The translations under genes and the position numbers were made by a program. This document shows positions 22,401 through 34,400 of a DNA stretch of 64,000 bases, piece by piece (within the stretch, counting starts at the first letter, position 1; the number at the start of each line of letters is the position of its first letter). A model generated the notes under the pieces. It did no database searches, had not been told where the DNA came from, and saw nothing but the letters and a program-made list of their open reading frames with translations. Source of the stretch: Strigops habroptila (Eukaryota; Chordata; Aves; Psittaciformes; Psittacidae); contig NC_044283.2 of NCBI RefSeq assembly GCF_004027225.2, forward strand, positions 38,617,110 through 38,681,109. The letters are read 5' to 3'.

Positions 22401-25400
22401 GGGCTAGAGATAAAATCATGCTTCAAGGACCTATGGAGCTAATTAAAGAAAAAAAGAAATCACACCTCTTACAGCGTATATGATTTTTTTCCTAGAGTTA
22501 TATTTCTGTAGCTTTCCAGCTAGTATCATATACCTTAATATAGCAGTAATCAAAGAAACTTTTCTTAGATTGGTGCCAAGTAACAATCACTTCCTTTTGA
22601 ATTCCCATTGCTTTAGCTCCTAAAATAAATACAGGTTATGTGCTGCACTTACCTCTCCCCAGTCCACATTTTTGGGTGGTAAGGGATAATATGAAGTTAT
22701 ATCATATGCTATTTCTTCCATAAACCACTTAAAACTTTTGCAGTTGTGATCCTCACGGAATTTTTTCAGCTCAGATATATCTCCATATGGTAGTGCTTTT
22801 GTCTCGGGCCGGCTGGCATAGAAGTAATCTTTGTATTCATCCCACCACACTTCTACAACTCTGACATAGTTCTGTCAAGAACAAGGACATTGCTGTGACC
22901 TCAAAGCACACACAACAGGTCAGACATAACTGCATGCTAATTTCAGAAATTTGAGGATTTCTCCCTTAAAAAGTGACAGCATAAAGTTACTATTAGCACT
23001 AATGATTTGTCACCTTCGGCAGATTGTACCAGAACTGCAATTCAAAGTTTCTATTTTTTTGCAGTTTTCTGCAGCTTTAATGCAATGATATGCATTAGTT
23101 CGCCAAGGGTGAAAAAATTAAGTCTTTAATGGGTCAGCTATGACCCATCAAGGAGATTTTACCTTCTTAAGTAAAGTAATTTATTGCTGCTTGGAAAAGG
23201 GAGAAAAATGGATGGCTTGCCTGGTGAACAAGCCTCTCCCTCACATCTTTCTTCTCAGTCTGTTTGATGGCTCTTATCTCTGTATTACCTGTACATGTTC
23301 TAGATGCACATCTCACTTTATACAATTCTTCTAGCATTAATGACCCGGTGTTAAAACAGTCTTAATAGATCTGACTGAAGGCACAAATTATTACAAGTTT
23401 TACTTTAATCTACATCCAGCATAAATGGAACAAAGCTATAAAAAAGCAGCAGGATTGGCACAAGATTTCCCTTCCGTGGGGATGACCATCTCAGCTTTAG
23501 ACTTCATCCAAATAGCTTTGGATGAAGCGCTCTCTAAATTGCTGCTGCTAATTTAAATAGCTGTTTCTAAAACTGTTGTTATCTAAAATAAAAACTGCTT
23601 TCAAGGTTACAGCAAAATAGTACCTTTAACGTAGGAGAAGACCCAACGTACACAGGGGGTGGATTTCCTTGCCAACCCTGGAGACGGTAGATGTGTCCAA
23701 CACGAGAACAGGGAACAAACAACAGTTTTCCCCCACACTGCCAGATCTACAAGTTAAAGCAAAGGAATTACTAACATATATGCACAGGAATGGGGGTTGG
23801 AATAGATGGTCTCCAGAGGTCCCTTCCAACCCTAACGATTCTGTGAATTTAAGACAGACAAATAGATAATAAATTATGAAGAAATATCAGCTACTTTTCT
23901 TGCTATGCCAACTGTGTGATATATTTAAATATTTTTACTTCAGATGTAAGCATAAACATAATTGGTCTCTGAAATGAAAGGCTGCATTGAATACATCCCT
24001 TCAACTCGGCCACAAAATTACACAACTAGATTACTTGTCTAAAAAGCTTTTAAAAAGTTTGCCATCTCATTCCATTGCTATTTTAGAACAACAGTAATGA
24101 ATGAGTGAACAAAATCTGGAACTGGGTAATTTTTATTATGACAGAATTAATAATATTTTGATTTTATTAAAGCAATTCACATACCATCACTAAGATGGGT
24201 TTTGGTCAGATGCCCATCACATTTAGGTTTTTCTTAATAAAGGCTAATAGGAGATAAGGATGTCTTTGGTAACCCAAGTACAAGCAGATTTTTCTTTAAC
24301 TATAGTAGCTGAAAATAAATCATGGGTGAAACATTTTACAATTCTGAAAATCCCTCCTTCCCACATGCTCTTGGATAATCCATTTATGGGGAGAAGGAAA
24401 CACACCAAAATCTGAATTTAGTTGCTCATAGTTTTGACAAGTTTGAAATGTAGCATCAAATCCAAATTCAAGATAACTTTGGGAATGTTCCAAATTAGTC
24501 CCAATTTCAGATTAAAAATATGACTTAGCAATATTAGGAAAGATGGGCAGAATAGTTTACTTCCTTCACTGCATCATCATACTAGTTTTCTTAAGTTTCA
24601 CTTAAAAAACCCAACTCAGATATACAAGGCCATTATATTTGCTATCTGGGAGTCAGCATGGAAGACTGATGAATGTTTAGTTCTTCTAAAGGTTGGTTGT
24701 GATCGACATGAAACCAATTTGGAGGTCTCTACATAATCACCACTTCAACTACAAAACTACTGTATGTAATTTCAATCATGATTTAACTCTAAGCAAGATG
24801 GAGAATTAGAAGGATAAAGACCCTGTATGTGTAAAATCCTCAATAACTACCTTTTGCATATGGATTTACAGCTGAGCAAGTGCACTCAGAGCATTCCTCA
24901 AAATCATGAGGAGCAAGAGTAGCTAGAGGAGCTCTGAATGTAGTTTCAGTAAAATTCAGCTACGATTTCACAGATCGCTACTGAGGATATTAGATGTCTC
25001 CACTTTTGTTTGTTAATTGGGACGGATTCCTGCTGTCTGCCACTTGTGTCATTATGAATATTGAAGCTACAAGAAGCTAATGATTATCATCTTACGTTTC
25101 CTGCTAACTGAAGAGCACACATATGCCTAGGAGTGAAAATAAAATCTTCTTCAGTGATTATGAATTATGCAGTTAGCATTTCAATTGTGAAGACATCTCT
25201 TGTAAAGAAGTTCTTGAAATTTTGAAAAGTGTATGAGATCATTTTCCACCCATAAAATGGTAGGGAGAAGGAAAGCAGGGCAAATTACTTCTTCTTGCGT
25301 CATTGTATACTTTATACGCATCTATGCATAAACTGAGTACTACTTGTTCTCTATAATCACTTTCATTAGAAACGACATTTTTCTATACTCATCATGAGAG

Positions 25401-28400
25401 CAGTTGTCCCCCCCTAGATTTGCTAGCCTGCTAGCCTGGTTTCAGATTAGACATTTCAGGGTGTGTGTGATCCCAAATCATTAACAAAATCTAGATTACT
25501 CAGTGTTCGGGTCTCAGCACCAGGCCACCTCTCTGAAGACTTCTGCCCCAAAGCCCACAAAGAAACACTGAGGGAACACATCTCTGCCACAACAGCTCCT
25601 CACAACGAAACCTTATGGGCTGCACTTTCACGAGGCAGAGGTGGTGCAAATCAGAGGTAGGTCTGTCTGACCTCCAAGCAGAAGTATTTACAGAAAAAAA
25701 GATCTAGTAAACTGAATTAGTTTTCCATTTTTGGTGTTACCTTGTAAGAAATTTCAAAATTTTCACCACCCCAAATCTGAAGCCCTGGGTCATAGAGACC
25801 CAGTTCAAAGAAGAAATCGCGTTCAATGGCAAACAATCCACCAGCCATTGCAGGGGACCTGAAAGAGGAAGACAGTGTAAGTCCTTCTGCCAAAAGGATG
25901 TGATAACACTCAGCGAAAGCATTAATTAAGGAAGCAAATCACTGTTAACATATAATAAAGATTAGAAAAAATGGCAATGCACAGAAAAATTATGAAGCTT
26001 TGTCATCAACTTCCAGCAATTTTCTGAAGTGACATCCGTTTGAGTTCTAGTGAAGTCACAGTTTTTATTATGTTGTGGTTTTGGTTTGGTTTAGGTTCCC
26101 CCCCCCCTTCCCCTTAAATTTAATTATACAAAATTTTAGTTGGAATTATTTATTCAGCCAGCCAGCATATATTAAAATAATAATAAAAAAGGTAAGAACC
26201 AGTGTGATGAGACTCTCTTGAAAGTTGTTCAAGTTTTTGAGAATGAGACTGCGTAGCAGACTTAGGTTTACTTTCTGAGAAGCTGCCACATTGAAACATT
26301 GTCTATTAGCAAGCAACAGAGTTTTTCTGGCTAAATGATACCTTTCTATCTCCTCCCTCTGTCTCTTTTTCTGATGCTGCCATGAGGGACTCTTCATTAT
26401 ACTTGGCGAAATTTTTAAGGTCTGGATTCAAGTTGTAAGGTTTCCATTTTGGATTATTTATTTATTTTTTTAATGGCTTTGCAAATCCCTCCATGTATGC
26501 CAAGGTTCAATTAACAAGTTTTAATGTGTCAACAAGACGTTGTGGTTTGGATTAGAGCATTTTTGCAGAATGGTTGTAACCAAAATTCTTTGGTAGCTTG
26601 CTCACAGTGAAACAGAGAGTAGGATATGTTAAGCCATTTCCAGTGCACATACCAAGCATTTTTCACCTGAGGATCGATAAGTACATACACCCCCTAATGG
26701 ATACAAGCTGGAGTCCCTACTAAGTTGGCAATAAAAAAAATAAGAAGCTGGTAAGGAAAAAGTGAATTCTTTCTGACTTCAGATGACCTGCAGTACTGAA
26801 AGGAGGAGGATCAAAGAGTCCAGATCAGTCTGGTGAGCCAAGTAAAACACAAATGGAATATTCCTTCATGACCAAATTATTGAGAGATAGGTCATTTCTA
26901 GCACTATTCTGTCTCTCCATTCCATTAGATTTTTAACTTAGTGGTGCTCCTTTTAACAGCAATGGTTATGTATTTCCCTTCTGCTCATAAATGGAGAGCT
27001 GCTTAAGAAAAAGTAACCCATAGGGTTAACCTATACCCGCTCTGCATAGCAGGGGCACAGCAAAATCAAAAATAGAGCTGCTGGAGGTACCAGCTGAGTT
27101 AAGTAGAATGGTTATCAGTTCAGATGCTCTCCAAATCACCTGATCAGTTACTGATAAATGTCCCCCTACTTGCCTGCCTCCAACATTGCTTTTGCATCAC
27201 AAGGGTTCAAAGGGTAGGAAGACAGGAAGCGCAGCAGGAAAAAGAACATTGCATAGCACAGCCTTGTGGCTTTCCTGCATTTTTGGTTTTCCTCAGCACT
27301 ATAAAGACTTGGCAAGTGTAGAGGTCTCAGATGGTGAAGTTTCAGTCTTGGCCTCCAAAGTGCTGTCAAGTGTGTTAAAGAACACAGTAAAATCCACATA
27401 AGCTCCATAGTTTATTTTATAGGATATGAAGAGGTAAGCATAATATTACTGAAAGAAGGATTCAGTCCTGGGGCAATTCTCACATTATAAAAAGTTTGTT
27501 TCTGTGCTTTAAGCTGTTGAGGCTTTTTTTGCTTGTTTGTTTTCTTTTTAAACTAAGCAATCCTGGCTATAGTTTCAGCAAGATTTTTACTTGGTCTTAC
27601 TTGCCTTGATATTGCTGCAACAAAATGCATACAGCCTGGGCATAAACAGATGCAGGGAATGTCTCTTTTTAAAAGAAGCACTGTAACTCTTGAAAATATT
27701 ATTAAAAATAAAGTCATCTTTTAAACCATTCTGAGAACATGTGTTCTGTGTTTCTGGGAACAGTTTAAAGGATTTTAAGACCTGTTTGGATGGTAAACAC
27801 AGAACAAACCAGCAATGTTTGAAAGAGTTTATCCCCCTCTAAGAGAATAATAAAGTTCCAATGTGGACAGCCTTGTCAGAAAGCGGTATTATTTATACTG
27901 TATACAAAAGAGATCAAAGCTTCATAACTTCCTTGCATGTGTTGCCATTTTAGCAGAGAACAATCATGGGTGAGGATAGGGAATTACCAACATCAGTTCT
28001 TACAATGCTTAAATCATATATACGAGCAATAGAAGACATTAGATTCTGAAGATGTGAGGATTGCTTTCAAATGTAGTAACACGATTAGTTAAGCGTGAAG
28101 GGGAAAGTAATAAAAACCAGCAGAACCACAGTCTCCCAATCTTGAAAAGCCATCCAGAAACCCTAGCTCCTATGCTAGGTTTCTAGCCAGTTTCTGTGTG
28201 CTGGGAAGAAAACATACCTCACTACAAACCATAAGAAAAAAGTGGGACTTCTGCGAAAGTTGTTGGAGTTTTCTTAGAAAATAAGGTGGTGGGTTTTTTT
28301 TCCTTTTCTTTTCTTTCTTCATTTTCTTTTTTTTTAAAAACTGTTAAAATTTTTTTTTTAAACTGTTAAATTAAAATCCCCAAACATACTGAAACCTTAG

Positions 28401-31400
28401 AAAAAAAAAGCCAAGATTCTTAAACAATATGCTTCTTTGTCAGATGTGGTCTATTATAAAGCAAATGAGAGAAATATGACAAAAGGGATTTTCTTGATGC
28501 ACATGCGTAATCCATGAGCTGTATGCATGCATCAAGCCATGACAGCAGGCTACAGATTTTATGCATTACCGGCTATTATAAATACTCACAGCATGCTCGT
28601 TATTTCAAATCAAATGGTTAAATAAGCACGGTGGTTTCCAACACTACTTCTTAAAAAAAATCATAGCTAAATTAAGTTTTCCCTGGGAACAAAGTCATTC
28701 AGCATTTTATTTTGCCAAACAAAACCCTGTCATTCTAATGTGCATCCTATTAACCAGACAAGAGCAGGAACAGAGAGGCAAGACAAGGTAGCAAAGGTAT
28801 TTTGAGCAAATAGTTGTGGCAAACAGGTCTGGTTAAACAAAGCAGCTGGTGTGGTTAGAAATACAAAGATTTTCAGGCTAGAAGTACATGCAAGTTTTAG
28901 TGGATCAATATTGACTTCAAGAAAAAAGAGAAAGGGGTAAGTGATTTAGTGATTACCGATACGGTTCAGTTTTTGTCTTTCTGCTTTCCTTCTCTCTCTT
29001 GGTCAAGGGAACCCTCTTCCATAGCAAACTCCAATCCCATGCGCCTCTAGCAAACCCATCTTCGTCACCACCCCCTTGGGGCACAATCTTATAAGTGTTG
29101 CCATCTATGACATCTATAAGCGGCACAGTGCATGTGGTTCTGCAGGGTGGAGGATGGTGGCAGGGAAGATGCAGTTATGTGCAATGACCCGTGTGGCACG
29201 TGTGCATGGGTCGTAGTTCATGGGAAAAGAGGTGAGGAAGGGAAAAACGAAAGGATTTAGACAATTATTCACTGTGATTCACAGTATGTAAACAGCTCTC
29301 TTTACCGATAAGGCTCAGTTTTATGCTTTCGTTTGGACTTTTCCTTGTGGCTTAACGGAATTCGTTTCCATAGCAAACTCCAGTCCCATGCCCCTCTGGC
29401 AAAACCATCTTCATCCCCACCTTGTTGTGGCTCAATGGAATAATCATTTCCATCTATGTAATCTATTAGAGGTACAGTACATGCAGTTCTGAAACATTTA
29501 TAGAAGGGAAAGAAAGAGCAAAATACAATTTCAGAAGAGTAATCTGTCTAATCTGGAATTTACACCATTAATTATTAAGCTTATGGAGCAGTGTATATGA
29601 AAAGTCACTTGTAAAGCTATTATTAAAAAATGAAGCCTCATTAGAAGAAAAAAGAGATAGTCTTTTCTTTATGCTGTTTCAAGAAGTTCTGAAAGCAGAA
29701 GAGTTAGGTCTGAAATGCTAATATATCAATTAGTTTATCAATACTTTTTCCTTTATGTGTGCTTCTTTGATCTTCTAATAAAGCGCTGCAGGAGGCAACA
29801 GAGGAGTCCACAGGGTTCTCACAGTATTATTATTTCCCATAATTTCTATTCACATCAGATCTTAGCTGTCAACAAGAATGATAAGGCTCTTAGCTTTTAC
29901 AAGCATAATCATGGATTTTCACTATTCTGTCCTATTCAACTGCTAACCTCTCAGGATAAAAAAAAATGTTACTGGTGCTCCTAGCAGCACTCTTCAGTAG
30001 AATTTTTCCTGTTTGATTTGCAATATGTTCCTCATTGTGATCTATCACATAAAATATTCAACAAGGAAAAGACATTATCTTCTTATTCTCCCCAGATTTT
30101 CCAAATGAGTTTCCTGTGACCAAACTTGGAGCATTTCCATCATTTTAAGTCAAATCCTATAAGACAGAAAGATCAGTGGGGGAAAGAGAAACACTAACTC
30201 TGTGCCTTCATTGAGGCAAAAGCAGCAGCATGCTGCACCCAGGGTACCAGGGTTGGAAGAAGGCTGCTAAGCACTGCCCTATGGCACCACATGCCTCAGC
30301 ATTGCTGGTTCTCTTGTAACCACTGTGTAATCACGGCTTCTGCAGGTGGTGCTGGAGTATGCCTTTAAAGCTGTCTGTTCTCACCAGCCTCTCTAATGAA
30401 GAAGAGTAACACACATTTGATGAAAGCACACAGGCATTTCCACCTTCTCTCTAGTATCCTGGCTCAAATATAGTCGTGAAGCTGAGTTACAGCCTTTAAA
30501 ATACACAAAACCCACCTCTTCAAGAAAGTTCTGATAGTACAACAGGTTAACGTATAGTTTTTTTAGGATTAAGCAGTTGTCTTATGGGATTAAAGAGTTT
30601 AAACAAGCACATGGTTTCCTAAACACACATACCCCCTGACCACACAAGTTAAGAGCACAGTAGCACACAGCAACAACAGCATTTCAACAGCTGGAAGAAA
30701 TGAAGCCCCTGGGGATTCCCCTCCTCTGTCACCTCTCGCAGATCCCACGCACACAGTGCAGGCATTTCCACCACTTGACTCCTAGTAAGTGCCTGGGCTT
30801 GTGGCAGAGACAGGCTCAAGCCCTGGCTTTGGTTCACTACAGACAATGCTCCAAAGTGCTCCAGAGAAAACAAGACCACATTGCAAGACCAAAAAGGAGA
30901 AAGGTATAAAACTCTTGAGACCACAGTGGCTTTAAATCCCCATTAAATCAAAACACTTAGTGCTGCTTTTCCTCTACCAAAAATCACATTTTTGTTTAGT
31001 TCTTTTGATTGATCAGGCTCCTTACTCAGCCAGAACAGAACATTTTTCTAACAGTCCCTTAGATCATTGCAAAAGACAAGCATTGTCTTACACCTAATCT
31101 ATGCTAAGCAAAATATTCAGTATGCCTATTAAAATAAACTATCCAGAGATTTATTTGCCTGACTATTTTCCTTCCTCCTCACATAGCTTTTATACTGGGA
31201 GGTAATGAAATCATCATACAACAAATATTGACATAGTTTAATATATATATGCATTGATATAGATAAAAAACATACTGACTATAGTTTGAAAAGTGAAGAT
31301 CGTTACTGTGACTTTTTCTTCCTAAGGGGCCAGACACTGGAAATAACAGGAGAACATTACCTGTCCTTAGATATAGGAGCTATAAGTGGCGCATACCAAT

Positions 31401-34400
31401 TAATTCCCACCTCACAATGGGCATCAAGGTAAACCAAAACCTTCAAAAGAAAAGAAGTAATTGAATTCATATTTCTGTATATGAAAACACAATGACTTAA
31501 TTAAGCTTATTTACCCTGAAATACTTTCATGTTATGAACAGAAAAATGAAACTTACATGAGTTAAATTAATCCCCTTTAAAAGCAGTATCAATAGTACAA
31601 TACTACATTCCTACACATTTGTTTGAACATAGAACTACCAGCACCTCATCTCCTCTACCCAACCTCCGCCTTCCCCAAAGACAAGACTTGTGTGTGAACT
31701 GGCTCCTACCTGTCCGAGTTTAGCCTTCTGAGCTCCAATGCTCCTAGCTTGGATTAAACCTTCTCTCCTCTCATTTCGAAATACCTTTACAAGGCCATTC
31801 CACTGCTTAATATACTCATCCAGCCTCTCTTGTAAGTGTGCTATGAAATAACAAAAAAAAAAAAAAAAGGTGAAGTTTAATAATAAAGAGCTTTGTACTC
31901 TTAATACAACAGAAATCAACTCTACTTGAAAGTATCCACAAACATTTAAGAGAATCTTTAATTCAACGGCTTGTACTACTACTCACAAACACTAAACCTG
32001 ACGAGCTGAAGACTTGGAGCTTGTAGTTCATGGCACAGGTTTTTCTCTGGCACATCTGAAGAAAAAGCCACACCACAGGGGAGAAGGGTGGACAATTCCG
32101 GGTCACTTCAATAGATCACATCGTGGCTTTCAGGTCATCTTTAGTATTTCAACCAGGCAGAGAAGTTTCTACACTTCAGCACATGGTCTTTCCTTATCCG
32201 ATAATGCCACATGTGCAGTTGAAGGTCCCACTTTTCAGTTAAACATTTCTCCTCACTCACTTTCTGCCTCACAAAATGTTCTGTTGGTCTATTAAATCTG
32301 TAAACCTGAGACAGAAACCCACTATATTCAAACTATTGCCCTCCCTCATCTAGACCAGTTCCCTCTTGGGGCTGTGGTGGTCTTATGCTAATCTTCTAAT
32401 GAAATAAATAGTAAGAATAATTGGAGGGCCAGAACTGCAGTGAACAAACTGTGGCTCATGATACTGATGAGACTGAAAATCTTTAGCCAAAGGGACTTGG
32501 TCAGTAATGGGATGAGTAACCCTGTAAGAACCATGATGGGCCACGCTTAAACAGTTGCAGATTTGTATTTGTACATTGGTCTTTGCTAAACTAATCTGGA
32601 AACCACATTCCTACCACACAATTTGAAAAAGGATCCTAGCGTTGCATAATATTTTTGCACAGATGATTCTGTTGAGAAAACTCACAAAGGCAGAAGGACT
32701 GGCAGTCAGGCGCTTGCTGTTTGAGGCTACACTGATTTAGCTACTGGTGTTCATTTAAAATCTATTTTTGTACTGAAAAGCTCAAAAGAGTTGCCTACAG
32801 CTTCAGTTTCTCCCAGTCAGGAACCAAAGTAAAGCCACCTCAGCTTCAGCTGAGGCATCCATGCACTGGTTTTCACTGGCTCCAAGGGTCTGCTAGAGGC
32901 CATGCCCATGCTGATCTAAGAGGAGAGAGTATGTGCAGAAGTGGAAGGAAGAAGGATGTCCCCTGCAGCAGCAACAAGCCACCAGGTTGTTTCAGTAGCA
33001 ACATCCTCCTCATCCTGAATGGAAATGATTGAAGTCTGGAGCTTGCTGCAACTTACATTTCAGTATGTTTTATATTCTTGCTGACAGTATTAAAAGAATC
33101 TAGATTAAACAAAAGCTACATATAAATAATTGAAATGAAAATGGTGTTTTTTAGAAGCACATTTTCCAAACTTGAAAATCCAGCAATTCTACTGAAGAAC
33201 AGTCTTCAGAAACCACTATCTTTTAATACTCTTATTATCCCTCCTTTTCACCTTTACAAAAGAATAAATTTTCTCAACTAAAAGTTTTACATATACTCTT
33301 CTCTCTTCCCACACGCATTTACAATCTCTTTTGCAAATCCTTGTGTGTTAGGAAAACATCCAGAACACATAAATATCAAACTAGAGAGAGAACAATTTTA
33401 TCACATATGCTGAATAAAATAACATGCCATGTAATATATATAGAATATGTGGTACGATAGCTGTGATATAAATTTTTATAGGATAAAATCAACAGAGTTA
33501 TGAGGTCATACTGAAGTGGTACTAAGAGAATCTTTCTACCACACCATTATTTATTCTGCAAATTCCAAGTACGTGTTACGGAAGGACTGTCAGGAATGTT
33601 TTAAAGATTTAAAACCTGAAGTTATTTCCAGCTCTCCTGCCTATGAAACCAAATGTTTTAGTTATCAAATGTTCAGCTATGTAAGGCTCACAGGGAGCTG
33701 TAAAAACCTGTCATATTGGTTGTGTAAAGCTTTTCTACAGCAGAAGTCTCAGGACTTTGCAGTCCATTATCTGAAACTGCGCCAGGGTTAGCAGCAAGTG
33801 CTATTTCCCACAGGAAAAAGTGAATTTTTCCTCCTTCCCATATTACAAAGCCTGCATGACAGTAGTGTATAAAATCCTGATACTTTTAGTCAGAAGTACT
33901 GTTTGGCCAGTGTTAAATCTTGTTCACCTCGAACATGTATTTATGATATCTGTCAACAGCTTTACAACATTCTGGTTTTTGTTTAAAAATGTATATTTCA
34001 TCTTTCAAAATATTATAACCACCACTCTGGTCTTCCCTTGTTCGGGGGCTTCTCTCATGTCTCAGTGCATGTTTAAAGCATGAACTCAATGTTGTTTTTT
34101 TTTTTAAACCACGTCCTTTCTCCAAAAGATCTTAGGCACTGCAGATTACAAGGACGGGGGAGGAAGAAAGCAGGTTTTTTCTCTTGAGTCATGGATGTCA
34201 GTTTGTAGAAAAATAGTATCAGAAGTCCTCCCTAAAGCAGCTGCCCAAGTCCCCTGCACTGTAATACTACTAATATGGGGCTCTCATCTAACACAAGCAC
34301 AGCTTCCCCACTGCAAGTACCATTATATAAATTAATAAAAATACTGTTACCTGTCTCCTCTCATTACATCCCCTTTGGTTATGTTATGGGATGCTGCACC

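Larger units (their letters stand above)
16448..22652 (-). other. GALNT7: GALNT7 introns 11, 10 and 9 (between exons 12 and 9)
   Basis: Intron 11 is 16448-19091, intron 10 is 19221-20542 and intron 9 is 20642-22652. A somewhat GC-richer patch at about 16.9-17.8 kb holds a 171-codon + strand frame (17287-17802) with no recognisable domain. I identify no repeat family or RNA gene in these introns. Confidence 0.6.
25859..28956 (-). other. GALNT7: GALNT7 intron 6 (downstream of exon 6A)
   Basis: A 3.1-kb AT-rich intron with poly-C at about 26098-26107 and pyrimidine/T-rich patches at 28296-28340. Two UGCAUG motifs read on the - strand (28887-28892 and 28526-28531), a GCAUG (28502-28506) and an imperfect hairpin (28493-28536) are described separately. 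No coding sequence recognised. Confidence 0.6.

Noticed and set aside
28957..29488. One copy of GALNT7 exon 6 as a pseudo-exon
   Set aside because: Both copies keep frame, length, phase and splice sites, with changes grouped outside the catalytic core; decay would have scattered stops and frameshifts.
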